Source: an uncultured Nitrospira sp. (lineage in GTDB: Bacteria > Nitrospirota > Nitrospiria > Nitrospirales > Nitrospiraceae). Taken from it: a DNA stretch of 54,178 nt. The stretch is taken from contig CABVRO010000008.1 of assembly GCA_902500715.1 (NCBI GenBank), positions 1 to 54,178 of the forward strand, in the 5' to 3' direction. Made by a program: the position numbers and the translations under genes. The notes under the pieces are model-generated. The model was given only the letters and a program-made list of their open reading frames with translations. It did not search any database and had not been told where the DNA came from. The stretch's first letter is position 1, and every line of letters starts with the position of its first letter. Of the stretch, positions 17,886 to 26,472 are shown one piece after another.

Positions 17886-19217
17886 ATGGCAGGTGAGAGG
17901 TCAACTGGTGCTTCGCACAAGGACGGCGGCGCTGCGCGCGTGTCCGGTCAGCTCGTCAGTGACGAGCCGGCAGGTACGGTCAGCGGCCATTTCACCCATT
18001 GCCAGAATTGCGGACACCAGCCGCTCCTCTCGATCATGGATTTCGGCCACCATCCGCCCTGCGATTCATTGGTGCGTCCGGCGCAACTGACTCAGCCTGA
18101 GCCGTTTTATCCGTTGCATCTCCTGCGTTGCGAACAATGCGGGCTGGTCCAGATCGACTATGCGGTCGATCCTGCGGAGTTGTTCTACGAGGGCTATCCC
18201 TACATGACGGGAATTACCGGCGCGCTCAAGAGTAATTTTGATGCGATGGCCGGAAAGGTGATCGAGACCTTGGGCCTGCAGCCCGGCAGTCTGGTCATCG
18301 ACATCGGGTCGAACGACGGCACGATATTGGAAGGGTTTAAGGCGAGAGGGATGCGCGTGCTGGGCGTGGAGCCGACGGGTATCGCGAAGATTGCCAATGC
18401 GAAAGGTATTCCGACTCGGCAGGCGTTTTTCAGCGAGGACGTCGCGCGTGATATTTTAAAGGAGGCAGGGCCGGCATCCCTGATTACGGCCGCCAATGTC
18501 TTTGCGCATGTGGCCAACCTCGGTCCTTGTCTTCGCGGCATTCATGCACTGCTGGGGGACCGGGGCACGTTCATCTCTGAGTCGCACTATCTGCTGGACC
18601 TGATCGACACGCTGCAATACGACACGATCTACCACGAGCACCTGCGCTTTTATTCGATCAAGCCGATGCAGGATATGATGAACCGGTTCGGCTTCAGCGT
18701 GGTCGATGCCGAGCGTATTCCAAATCATGGCGGATCTATTCGGGTCTATGCCGTGAAAGGGACCGGGAAAAATCCCAGCGGCCGGCTGAACGAGCTGGTG
18801 AAGCAGGAGGGGGCTTACGGTCTCTACGAGACTGCGTTGTACACCACCTTCGCTCAACGGGTCAGGCAATCCAAATGGAAACTCATGCACCTGTTGTCCG
18901 ATTTGAAGATGAAGGGGCATCGGATCGCGGGCATCGGATCTCCCGGCCGGTCGAGCACGGTGATGAACTATTGCGGCATCGGTCCGGACTATCTGGATTA
19001 CACGGCCGAGCAGGCGACATCACTCAAGGTGGGATTGTTCACGCCGGGCACGCACGTGCCGGTGGTGGATGAGAAGCGTCTCTTTGAAGATCAACCGGAG
19101 TACGCGCTGGTCTTGGCGTGGCATCTGGGAGAGACGATCCCTCGTAAATTGCGCAGCAAGGGATTGCGGTCGAAGTTTATCATGCCGTTGCCCGATCCCG
19201 TCATTCTCGACTGGTAA
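17886..19217 (+). CDS. NDP-hexose C-methyltransferase-like protein (TylC3/EvaC type)
   Basis: A 443-residue three-part methyltransferase: N-terminal zinc site Cys39-X2-Cys42 and Cys82-X2-Cys85; central class I SAM domain with VIDIGSNDG from about residue 137 and EPTGIAKIANAKGI; and the C-terminal Methyltransf_14 domain with GIGSPGRSSTVMNY. HYLLDLIDTLQYDTIYHEHLRFYS carries the His-Glu-His segment of sugar C-methyltransferases such as TcaB9 and EvaC, which methylate C3 of NDP-4-keto-6-deoxysugars. A strong AAAGGAG precedes the ATG at 17886. The RfbB product would be a suitable substrate. A reductase-like Gfo/Idh gene follows. Confidence 0.88.
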   Translation: MAGERSTGASHKDGGAARVSGQLVSDEPAGTVSGHFTHCQNCGHQPLLSIMDFGHHPPCDSLVRPAQLTQPEPFYPLHLLRCEQCGLVQIDYAVDPAELFYEGYPYMTGITGALKSNFDAMAGKVIETLGLQPGSLVIDIGSNDGTILEGFKARGMRVLGVEPTGIAKIANAKGIPTRQAFFSEDVARDILKEAGPASLITAANVFAHVANLGPCLRGIHALLGDRGTFISESHYLLDLIDTLQYDTIYHEHLRFYSIKPMQDMMNRFGFSVVDAERIPNHGGSIRVYAVKGTGKNPSGRLNELVKQEGAYGLYETALYTTFAQRVRQSKWKLMHLLSDLKMKGHRIAGIGSPGRSSTVMNYCGIGPDYLDYTAEQATSLKVGLFTPGTHVPVVDEKRLFEDQPEYALVLAWHLGETIPRKLRSKGLRSKFIMPLPDPVILDW

Positions 19218-19238
19218 CGCCGGGGCCCGGAGCGTTGC

Positions 19239-20354
19239 ATGGCGAAACTCAGCGTTGGAATCATCGGGACCGGGTTCGGCGCCAAGGTCCATGCGCCTGC
19301 GTTTCAGACCATTCCAGGCGTCGAGGTCATGGCGATTGCCGGGCAGGATCGTCGGAAAGCGGCGCTGGCGGGGCAGACGTTGGGCATTCCGACCGTCCAC
19401 GATTCGTGGCAGCAGTTGATCGACGACGAGAAGGTTGAGGCGGTCGTCGTCGCCGTTCCACCGTCGGCTCATTTCGATGTGGTGACGGCGGCTTTGCGGG
19501 CCGGCAAGCATGTGCTGTGCGAAAAGCCGTTCGGGATCGATGCCGGCCAGGCGGCGCGGATGTGGGCGCTAGCTCGCGAGAGCCACAGGGTCTGCATGGT
19601 CGACTATATGTTTCGGACGGCGCCGGAGCGGGTTCGACTGAAAGAGTTGCTTGATGGCCACGAGATCGGGCGGATCATCAGAGCGACCGTCGAATGGACG
19701 GTCCGGGGGCGCGCCGCCGGAAACAGTGCCTGGTCCTGGCAGTTTGATCCGTCTTTCGGAGGGGGCGTGTTGTTTGCGTTCGGGGCGCATGTGGTCGATT
19801 ACCTTCAATGGTTGTTCGGCCCCGTCCGGAGCGTGGCTACCTGTCTGAGCACCAGGGGCGGGCCAGCGCAATCCGCTCCCATGGAGCGTCCCGTCGCGGC
19901 GGATACGTTGGACGCGATGATGCTGTTGGACGGCGACATCCCCGTTTCGATCACCGTGTCGAATGCGACACCCGGCGGGCGCGGACACTGGCTCACGATT
20001 TACGGGGAGCGCGGGGCGTTGATCGTTGGAAATGCCAACCTGGTCGACACCGTCATCGGCACCAGGCTGTATCGGTCGGATATGGCGACTGGGGCATTGC
20101 GGGACATACCGGTCGCGTCGATGGCCGGTGAAAGAGTGACGGACGGACGGACCCTGCTGGTCGGTCGCATTGCCGAGCGTTTCGCGGGTGCCATTCGGTC
20201 CGGAGCCTCAGCGGCCCCCTCATGTGAAGACGGCTGGCGTGCGCAGGTTGTCATGGACGCCATGCGGCTGGCCCACGACCAGCAACGCTGGATGCCGGTG
20301 CGGTTTCCGGCCGGGGAGGATCAGTTCTCGAGCCCCGGCCGGCGCGTTCAATGA
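19239..20354 (+). CDS. Gfo/Idh/MocA family oxidoreductase
   Basis: A 371-residue NAD(P)-dependent sugar dehydrogenase. The Rossmann motif GIIGTGFGAKVHAPAF begins at residue 6, the family CEKPFG motif lies around Glu95-Lys96-Pro97, and a C-terminal alpha/beta substrate domain with the SFGGGVLFAFGAHVVDYLQW segment supplies the usual catalytic His. Such enzymes oxidise or reduce keto-sugar nucleotides (for example WlbA/WbpB) or free cyclitols. It sits 21 bases after the C-methyltransferase gene and overlaps the next glycosyltransferase by ATGA, so it probably acts in the same sugar-modification path, perhaps reducing a C-methylated keto sugar. Confidence 0.85.
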   Translation: MAKLSVGIIGTGFGAKVHAPAFQTIPGVEVMAIAGQDRRKAALAGQTLGIPTVHDSWQQLIDDEKVEAVVVAVPPSAHFDVVTAALRAGKHVLCEKPFGIDAGQAARMWALARESHRVCMVDYMFRTAPERVRLKELLDGHEIGRIIRATVEWTVRGRAAGNSAWSWQFDPSFGGGVLFAFGAHVVDYLQWLFGPVRSVATCLSTRGGPAQSAPMERPVAADTLDAMMLLDGDIPVSITVSNATPGGRGHWLTIYGERGALIVGNANLVDTVIGTRLYRSDMATGALRDIPVASMAGERVTDGRTLLVGRIAERFAGAIRSGASAAPSCEDGWRAQVVMDAMRLAHDQQRWMPVRFPAGEDQFSSPGRRVQ

Positions 20355-21691
20355 AGATTTTTATCCTGTTGTCCAATGCCCCTCATTCCGGCGGTGAAGC
20401 GATCGAGGTAGTAGGGCATGAAGTGGTGGAGAAGGCGCAGCAGCTCGGACATTCGATATGTCTCCAAGTGATCTTCCGGGACCCTCGCGGAAGCAAGGCC
20501 GCGCAGCAGGCCGAACAGACGCTTCGCGAGGTAAGGATTCCCGGCGTTGTGGTCTGCCCCATGCTGTATGTCGAGGATGTGGCGGATGTGTTCTCCAAAC
20601 GGGGTCTGGTGTCGCGACTTGGACGATTGTTCACCTCGTTGACCCTGCGCCGCCTGTTTCCCGCCTCCGGTCTCGGGAGTATGGTAGAACGCCGGGTGCG
20701 CGAGGCCGGTGTGGATGCGATTCTGAGTATTTGGAGTTGGGAGGCGTTGGCCGCGACCTATCACATTTCAGGCGTTCCGAAGTTCGTATATTACGGGAAC
20801 CCGGACCACTTGCCGATGCAGGCGCGACTTCGACATCCCGACTTGTTCGGGCTCCCGACGGCGTCGATGGGGGATCGTCTGTGGTTGTGGTTCGAGGGGG
20901 TGCGGAATGAACGGCGAAAGCAGCTCAATATCAGCATGATGAATGCCTGCGAGGTTACAGCCAACAATTCCGTATTGGATGCGGAGTTTTATCGGGCTCA
21001 CGGGCATCCGCAGTCGATATATTTGCAAAACATGTGGCCGGTTGTCGAACCGGCGTCGAGGCCTGTGTTGAAGCCCGATTCGCAGCCGCGTCCGATCAAA
21101 ATCATCGGTAGTGTCGGCAATCTCGGCGCGACCGGCAATACCTTCGCCCTGACGTACCTGGGGCGGGAACTCTTGCCCCGACTTGCGGCCCGATTCAAAG
21201 ATCGCCCGTTTGAAATCCATTTGCTGGGGAAAGGCACTCCGTCGGCTGCCTCGGCCGCCACGCTCAACGATCCCCGGGTCAAGATTCGCGGGTGGGTGGA
21301 GGACATCAATAAGGAGTTCCGATCGTCGTCCGCTTTCCTGGTGCTCACGAATGTGAACGCCGACTTTCTGGTGGGCAATACCAGAATTCTGCTCGCCTGG
21401 GCGCTCGGCACCTGTGTCGTCATGCATGAGAACAGCAGCCTGGCGATGCCTGAAATCGAGCACGGGGCCAATGCTTTGTTGGGGAAGACGCCCGACGAAC
21501 TGGCGGAGTTGATTGTCTCGGCAGTGGACGATGAGGCGCTTCGAAGACGAATCGGGCAGGGGGGGCAGCGAACGTTTGAGACCTATTATCGATCGGATGT
21601 GGTAGTTCGGAAGATGTTCGATCTCGTTCAGGCCATGGTGGACCGATCCCGTTCTGGCTCTGCCGTGGCTACAGGGAATGCCGTTCACTGA
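20351..21691 (+). CDS. Glycosyltransferase, GT-B fold (family 1/4-like)
   Basis: A 446-residue GT-B transferase. The N-terminal domain begins MKIFILLSNAPHSGGEAIEV, and the C-terminal donor domain has KIIGSVGNLGATGNTFALTYL, RVKIRGWVEDINKEFRSSSAFLVLTN and LLAWALGTCVVMHENSSLAMPEIEHGANAL. The canonical EX7E is not clean: the region reads NADFLVGNTRILLAWALG, so it is a divergent GT4-like enzyme. The start codon overlaps the stop of the oxidoreductase gene (ATGA), indicating coupled translation. Donor and acceptor are unknown. Confidence 0.8.
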   Translation: MKIFILLSNAPHSGGEAIEVVGHEVVEKAQQLGHSICLQVIFRDPRGSKAAQQAEQTLREVRIPGVVVCPMLYVEDVADVFSKRGLVSRLGRLFTSLTLRRLFPASGLGSMVERRVREAGVDAILSIWSWEALAATYHISGVPKFVYYGNPDHLPMQARLRHPDLFGLPTASMGDRLWLWFEGVRNERRKQLNISMMNACEVTANNSVLDAEFYRAHGHPQSIYLQNMWPVVEPASRPVLKPDSQPRPIKIIGSVGNLGATGNTFALTYLGRELLPRLAARFKDRPFEIHLLGKGTPSAASAATLNDPRVKIRGWVEDINKEFRSSSAFLVLTNVNADFLVGNTRILLAWALGTCVVMHENSSLAMPEIEHGANALLGKTPDELAELIVSAVDDEALRRRIGQGGQRTFETYYRSDVVVRKMFDLVQAMVDRSRSGSAVATGNAVH

Positions 21692-21755
21692 CGGACGTAT
21701 GCGCACTTGGAGAACCAGGAACGACTCGCCGCGCGAGTTAGATTAAGAGGGGACC

Positions 21756-22538
21756 GTGAAGAACGCGATTGCTTGTCGCATCGGAGAAGGCCTTGCTACC
21801 TTGTTACCGGAGTTCCTATGTACGGCGTTTGCCAAGCAATTGGCGGAGCGAAATCCGCAACTGCTGCTGGAGGCGCTCGGTCCAAAGCTGAACCGAACCC
21901 CATCCCTGGATACGATGCCGTTCGACCTGTCTCCCTCCGCTCCCTTGCAATTCGAAGACCTTTCCGGTTTGTTCGCCAGCACCTCGCTCGATCATGGGGT
22001 GATCGCGATGACCGTCCGGCAGACGGCGTACCTGTTCGGGTTGGTCCGTCGCTTGAAACCGCGCAAGGTCATTGAAATCGGGCGATACAAGGGAGGCTCC
22101 ACCCTGACGATTGCCGCGGCCATGAACGGCCAGGGCGAGTTCTGGTCGATCGATCTCGGAGAGAAGGAAGCGCGTTTGCACCAGCGTGGCACCAGCCGGA
22201 CGTTCGACGATGAGATTCGCGATATCTGCGCGAGATTCGGCTTGTCCGTCACGTTGCTGGTCGGCGATTCACGGACGATCGAAGTCGAGACCGGCGAGGT
22301 CGATCTCGTGTTCATCGACGGCGACCACAGTTACGAGGGTGTGAAGAACGATTTCGAACGCTTCGGCCGGCGCGTGAAAGTCGGCGGCGCGGTCCTCTTC
22401 GACGATGCCTGCGATGAAGCCGTCTTTCACACGCATTCAGAATCGGTCGGAAAGTTGCTGGACGAAATCGTGGCGCAACAATCGTTTCGCCTCGTCAAGT
22501 CGGTCAACCGGTTGGCTCACATCGAGCGCGTCCGTTAG
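21756..22538 (+). CDS. Class I SAM methyltransferase (Methyltransf_24 type)
   Basis: A 260-residue protein with SAM-binding motif VIEIGRYKGGSTLTIAAAM, an acidic motif II FWSIDLGEKEA, and DLVFIDGDHSYEGVKNDFERFGRRVKVGGAVLFDD. The DGDHSYEGV block is typical of O-methyltransferases that use a metal, including macrocin-type sugar methyltransferases and CmcI-like proteins. The GTG start at 21756 is well supported by AGAGGGG eight bases upstream. The sulfotransferase gene begins 10 bases after its stop. A role in O-methylating a sugar of the surface glycan is the simplest reading. Confidence 0.82.
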   Translation: MKNAIACRIGEGLATLLPEFLCTAFAKQLAERNPQLLLEALGPKLNRTPSLDTMPFDLSPSAPLQFEDLSGLFASTSLDHGVIAMTVRQTAYLFGLVRRLKPRKVIEIGRYKGGSTLTIAAAMNGQGEFWSIDLGEKEARLHQRGTSRTFDDEIRDICARFGLSVTLLVGDSRTIEVETGEVDLVFIDGDHSYEGVKNDFERFGRRVKVGGAVLFDDACDEAVFHTHSESVGKLLDEIVAQQSFRLVKSVNRLAHIERVR

Positions 22539-22548
22539 GAGGGCATCC

Positions 22549-23676
22549 GTGCTGGTTGGTATTTTCGGCGCCGGGCGCAACGGGTCGTCGCTCCTCATGC
22601 GGTTGCTGGACGGGAGTCCCGGCCTGTGGATCTATCCGATCGAGCTGAACTACTTGCGCAGCTTCGCGCCGAGTTCGCTGAAGAGCGCCGTGAAGCGGAC
22701 GTTGGCCTCCTGCGCGTCGCACCTGCCCGGTCGGGCGGGTGCGACGTGCGAGCAACGGCAGCGGCAGTTGTTTCGAACCTGGGCAGCCGATCAGCTGGAT
22801 GAGCTCAAACAGACCTATCTGGATAAGCTGGTAGAGCCCATTTCTCTCGACGGCGTTCCGCTCGAGCGCATCATGGCGCATATCACCGGCGATGCGACGC
22901 ACGACCTGGAATCCTATCTGGACGCCATTCGTCTTTGTTACGATCAGCGGACGTTGCCTGGGACGCCGCTGCTGATGTTTAAGTCGATCGAAGTCTCGGA
23001 TCTTTCCCGCTACCAGGCCATGTTTCCCGGCATGAAATGTATTCACATCATGCGCCATCCCTATTCCAATTACAGCTCGCTCAAGCGCACCGACATGGTC
23101 TTGAAGCAAAAGCCGTTCTGGTTTCAGGGCGGTGACATTCTCCGGTTACAACTGGAGTCTCGTTGGATTCCACATGCAGAGTTTACCCTGCAGGGTCTTG
23201 CGACGGATCCGACCCGGCACTACCTCGTTCGCTATGAGGATATCTGCGATTCGCCGACCCGCACGGTCACGGATATCTCTTCCTGGCTAGGCGTTGCGCC
23301 TCCCGAAGAGCCGACGGTCCAAACGGTTCTGGGAGGTCGGCACACCAAATCCCTGCCGATCAACTCGAGCCTAAAAGGCGTGGAGACACCCGCGGAGGTC
23401 GTGTCCGATATGGCGAAAGCCTTCGGGTACGATGATATCCTGACCGAGCGCGAGCGGAATTTAATTTTGCTTCGAACCTACGAGCTCGGTCGCCGGCTGG
23501 GATATTTTTCCGAACAGGATGCCGCGCAGGTCCCGGCCAGGTTGCCGCTGTTCCTGCAGTGGCTGGCGCCGGACCAATGGGAATATATGAACGCCTCCTC
23601 GAAGGTCCGGTTGGCGCGCGCCCTGATTCAGCGCCGGCTTTATCTGTGCCGGGTCCTGCTCTCGCCGCTTGCGTAG
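22549..23676 (+). CDS. PAPS-dependent sulfotransferase
   Basis: A 375-residue protein of the Sulfotransfer_3 type. The N-terminal GIFGAGRNGSSLLMRLLDGS is the 5'-phosphosulfate-binding loop, although the usual Lys/Arg-X2-Gly order is altered to GRNGSS. KCIHIMRHPYSNYSSLKR near residues 163-180 is the 3'-phosphate-binding segment with the conserved Arg169 and Ser. YLVRYEDICDSPTRTVTDIS is the usual third block. An ideal AGGAGGG (22537-22543) precedes the GTG at 22549, so the longer open frame from 22405 is rejected. With CysC at 15767 it forms a sulfation pair, probably acting on a glycan. Confidence 0.87.
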   Translation: MLVGIFGAGRNGSSLLMRLLDGSPGLWIYPIELNYLRSFAPSSLKSAVKRTLASCASHLPGRAGATCEQRQRQLFRTWAADQLDELKQTYLDKLVEPISLDGVPLERIMAHITGDATHDLESYLDAIRLCYDQRTLPGTPLLMFKSIEVSDLSRYQAMFPGMKCIHIMRHPYSNYSSLKRTDMVLKQKPFWFQGGDILRLQLESRWIPHAEFTLQGLATDPTRHYLVRYEDICDSPTRTVTDISSWLGVAPPEEPTVQTVLGGRHTKSLPINSSLKGVETPAEVVSDMAKAFGYDDILTERERNLILLRTYELGRRLGYFSEQDAAQVPARLPLFLQWLAPDQWEYMNASSKVRLARALIQRRLYLCRVLLSPLA

Positions 23677-23694
23677 CCGGCAGGATGACACGAT

Positions 23695-24741
23695 ATGAAA
23701 TTTACCGTTCGCGATAAGACGATGTTTCAGGCGGCGTTCTCGCCTACCCGCGAGGAGGCGCGAACATTGCTGGATTATGTGCGGTTTCTATGGGAGGAGG
23801 AGGTCGGTGCCCGCATCGCGGCGCATCCGCTGTATCGACCGTCGGACCTCTGGAAGCATTGGGCGGGACAGACATTCACAGGGTTCTCGCTGGACACCAT
23901 TCTGTTGCAAGGCGGTCATGCATTTCCGTCCTCCGTCGAAGTCGGGTTGGGTGGAGAGGAGGCGGGAAATACGTCACGTTGGCGGCGCTGTCTCGGCGCG
24001 TTATTCGGCGGGAAAGAAGCCGCCCGCATCCGGCAGGGACGGGATCCGGTGCAATTGCAGCGGCGATTCCGGAATTTTTATCCGCATGTGGCCGTCTGTC
24101 CCGAGCATGAACGCTGGTACGCGTGGCATCCGAATCCCTATTTCCGATGTTTGGAAGCCTATGTGTTGCGGGAGAAAAAGCCGCTCCCAGAACAGATGCT
24201 GGAAGTCGGCGCCGGGGCCTGTGTCAATGTGGCCTTTTATCGGAGCCTGAATCCGTCTCTGCGCACGACGATCATCGATCTTCCGGAGACGATCATGTTT
24301 GGATATTGTTTCCTGAAAAGTGTCTTTCCCGACATCCGGATTCTGCTGCCCCACGAGGTTGGATCGTGGCAGGCCGATGAGCGCGCGGACGTCCGGTTTC
24401 TGTTGCCGACGCAAGTAGACTTGGTGCCGGACGACTGCATGGATTTCTGTTTTAACATGTCCTCGTTCCAGGAAATGACCATCGACACGGTGAACCATTA
24501 TCTCCGGTTCATGGCGCGGACGCTCAAGCCGGGGGGGACACTCTTGTCGGTGAATCTGGAAACATCGCGGTATCTGGAAGGGAACACGTTGAACCACTTC
24601 GACTTTTCCCGGTACCATGCAACACCTCGGGTGCAGCCGGCCCCGTTCGGGACGGACTTGGTCGGGCATATCCACGGGTTGCGCATGGCGCACGCGGAGG
24701 TCGTGAATTCAGCGCAGACGCCGGAGGCAGCAAGGCACTGA
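23695..24741 (+). CDS. Putative sugar O-methyltransferase (NanM-type)
   Basis: A 348-residue protein. The C-terminal half is a class I SAM fold: QMLEVGAGACVNVAFYRSLNPS (motif I), TTIIDLPETIMFGYCFLKSVFP, FCFNMSSFQEMTIDTVNHYLRFM and LKPGGTLLSVN. The N-terminal 130 residues contain the PLYRPSDLWKHWAGQTF region. This arrangement, with the LEVGAGAC motif and a Gln-Glu-Met segment, resembles the family called putative sugar O-methyltransferase found next to nonulosonate genes. Its stop overlaps the ATG of the neuA-like gene by one base, so it is likely part of the same unit and may methylate the nonulosonate or its neighbour. Confidence 0.72.
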   Translation: MKFTVRDKTMFQAAFSPTREEARTLLDYVRFLWEEEVGARIAAHPLYRPSDLWKHWAGQTFTGFSLDTILLQGGHAFPSSVEVGLGGEEAGNTSRWRRCLGALFGGKEAARIRQGRDPVQLQRRFRNFYPHVAVCPEHERWYAWHPNPYFRCLEAYVLREKKPLPEQMLEVGAGACVNVAFYRSLNPSLRTTIIDLPETIMFGYCFLKSVFPDIRILLPHEVGSWQADERADVRFLLPTQVDLVPDDCMDFCFNMSSFQEMTIDTVNHYLRFMARTLKPGGTLLSVNLETSRYLEGNTLNHFDFSRYHATPRVQPAPFGTDLVGHIHGLRMAHAEVVNSAQTPEAARH

Positions 24742-25433
24742 TGCATGTCCTGGCTGTCATACCAGCCCGCGGGGGGTCGAAATCGATTCCCTTGAAAAAC
24801 ATCCGTCCGTTGAACGGCACACCGCTGCTGGCATTTACGATCCAGGCCGCCAAGCACTCAACCTATCTTGATCGATGCGTCGTCTCCACCGACCATCCGG
24901 ATATCGCCGGAGTGGCGCGAGACTATGGCGCGGAGGTCATCGAACGGCCGGCAGATCTGGCGACCGACCAGGCCCCGACCGAATGGGCCCTGCTGCATGC
25001 CCTGGAGGTGCTGGCAAAGGACGGGTATCGGCCGGACTATGTGGTCACTCTGGAGCCGACCTCTCCGCTCAGGACCACGGGGCTGATCGATCGCTGCATC
25101 GCCGAGGCGATCCGACATCCGCAACTGGATTGTGTGATGACGGTGGCGGAGACCCGCAAGTGTTACGGTCGTCTGCAGGACGGCCGTTTCGAATACCTGT
25201 TTCCGGATCAGCCGAGACGGCGGCAGGAACGCCAGCCCTTGTATGAGGAGAGCAGCACGGTGTATGTGACCAGAACCGAGGTGCTGGAACGGGACCGATC
25301 GGTGCTGGGCCGAACGCGGTACGGGGTGGTTCTCGAGGATCCGCGCGAAGCCATCGATATCAATGAGCCCCTGGATTTTATTGTGGCGGAGGCGGTGCTG
25401 GCGCAGCGTCTCACGGAGGAGCAGCATGGTTGA
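24741..25433 (+). CDS. neuA: Acylneuraminate cytidylyltransferase family protein
   Basis: Activates a nonulosonic acid with CTP to the CMP-sugar. The protein has 230 residues and starts VIPARGGSKSIPLKNIRPLNGTPLL, the CTP-binding signature of NeuA/PseF/LegF. VVTLEPTSPLRT and a C-terminal EDPREAIDINEPLDF (metal and CMP contacts) follow. The ATG shares its first base with the preceding stop. The next gene, neuB-like, begins 8 bases before this one ends. The family also includes KdsB-like and legionaminate/pseudaminate enzymes, so the exact sugar is not fixed by this gene alone. Confidence 0.88.
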   Translation: MHVLAVIPARGGSKSIPLKNIRPLNGTPLLAFTIQAAKHSTYLDRCVVSTDHPDIAGVARDYGAEVIERPADLATDQAPTEWALLHALEVLAKDGYRPDYVVTLEPTSPLRTTGLIDRCIAEAIRHPQLDCVMTVAETRKCYGRLQDGRFEYLFPDQPRRRQERQPLYEESSTVYVTRTEVLERDRSVLGRTRYGVVLEDPREAIDINEPLDFIVAEAVLAQRLTEEQHG

Positions 25434-26472
25434 GATTGAATCCATTCCCATCGGCCCTTATCGCATCGGACCGGACCATCCGCCGTTGGTGATTGCCGAG
25501 GCGGCCGTCAATCATCAGGGCGATTTCGAGACGGCCAAACGCATGGTGTATATCGCGCATGCAATGGGCGCCCATATCATCAAGTTTCAAATTCATGTTC
25601 TGGACAACGAGATGCTTCGAGAGACCCCGCAATCGTCGAACTTTGCCGAGCCGCTTTATGTGACCCTGGATAAAACCAATCTGTCGATCGATCAACATCG
25701 TGAACTGAAGCGACTCTGCGAGTCCTTGGGCATCCTGTATCTCTGCACGCCGTTCAGCCGGATCGGCGCGGATATGCTGGAAGAGCTCGGGGTGGCTGCG
25801 TACAAGACCGGGTCCGGTGAATTGACCAATCTGCCGCTGATCGAACATATCGGCCGCAAGGGTAAACCGATGATCGTCTCGACCGGGATGTGCACGATTG
25901 AAGAGGTCGGAGAGACGGTTGCGCTGTTACAACAATTGAAGACCCCGTTCGCTCTGACCCATTGCGTCTCCGCCTATCCGACGCCCTACGACCGGGTGAA
26001 TCTGGGCATGATCGCCAGGTATCGCGAGCTCTTCTCCGTGCCGGTCGGCTTGTCTGATCATTCACGAGGTATTTATACCGGTATTGGGGCAGCCGCGTTA
26101 GGGGCCTGTCTGATCGAGAAGCATTTCACACTCGACCGGCAGCAGCCGGGACCGGACCATCCCGTGTCGATCGAACCGGGTGAATTGAGTGAATTGGTCA
26201 AGGGCGTGGATGCCGTATTCCGGGGACGGGGGGCCGAACGCAAGATTTTTCCGGAGGAGCGCGAAATCGTCGCCTGGGCGCGCGAGAGTGTCGTGTCGGA
26301 AGTCGCCATCCCGCGCGGCACGGTTATTACGCCGGCCATGGTGTGGGTGAAGCGGCCGAGTCCGGGGCCCGGTGTGGTGGCGGCCAAGGATTTCAAGAAG
26401 GTGATCGGGAAGGTCGCCAAAACAGATATTCCGAAGGACAGTCAGATTCGCTGGGAGCAACTGAACGCATGA
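25426..26472 (+). CDS. neuB: N-acylneuraminate synthase family protein
   Basis: Condenses phosphoenolpyruvate with an N-acyl-mannosamine-type sugar to make a nonulosonic acid. The protein has 348 residues. The TIM-barrel NeuB domain begins VIAEAAVNHQGDFETAKRMV with KFQIH, CTPFSRIGADMLEELG, KTGSGELTNLPLIEHIG and PVGLSDHSRGIYTGIGAAALGA..EKHFTLDR. A C-terminal SAF antifreeze-like domain starts near residue 290 (VAIPRGTVITPAMVWVKRPSPG). A GGAGGA ribosome site precedes ATG 25426. The gene overlaps neuA-like by 8 bases and neuC-like by ATGA. Sequence does not cleanly separate Neu5Ac from legionaminic or pseudaminic synthases. Confidence 0.92.
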   Translation: MVEIESIPIGPYRIGPDHPPLVIAEAAVNHQGDFETAKRMVYIAHAMGAHIIKFQIHVLDNEMLRETPQSSNFAEPLYVTLDKTNLSIDQHRELKRLCESLGILYLCTPFSRIGADMLEELGVAAYKTGSGELTNLPLIEHIGRKGKPMIVSTGMCTIEEVGETVALLQQLKTPFALTHCVSAYPTPYDRVNLGMIARYRELFSVPVGLSDHSRGIYTGIGAAALGACLIEKHFTLDRQQPGPDHPVSIEPGELSELVKGVDAVFRGRGAERKIFPEEREIVAWARESVVSEVAIPRGTVITPAMVWVKRPSPGPGVVAAKDFKKVIGKVAKTDIPKDSQIRWEQLNA

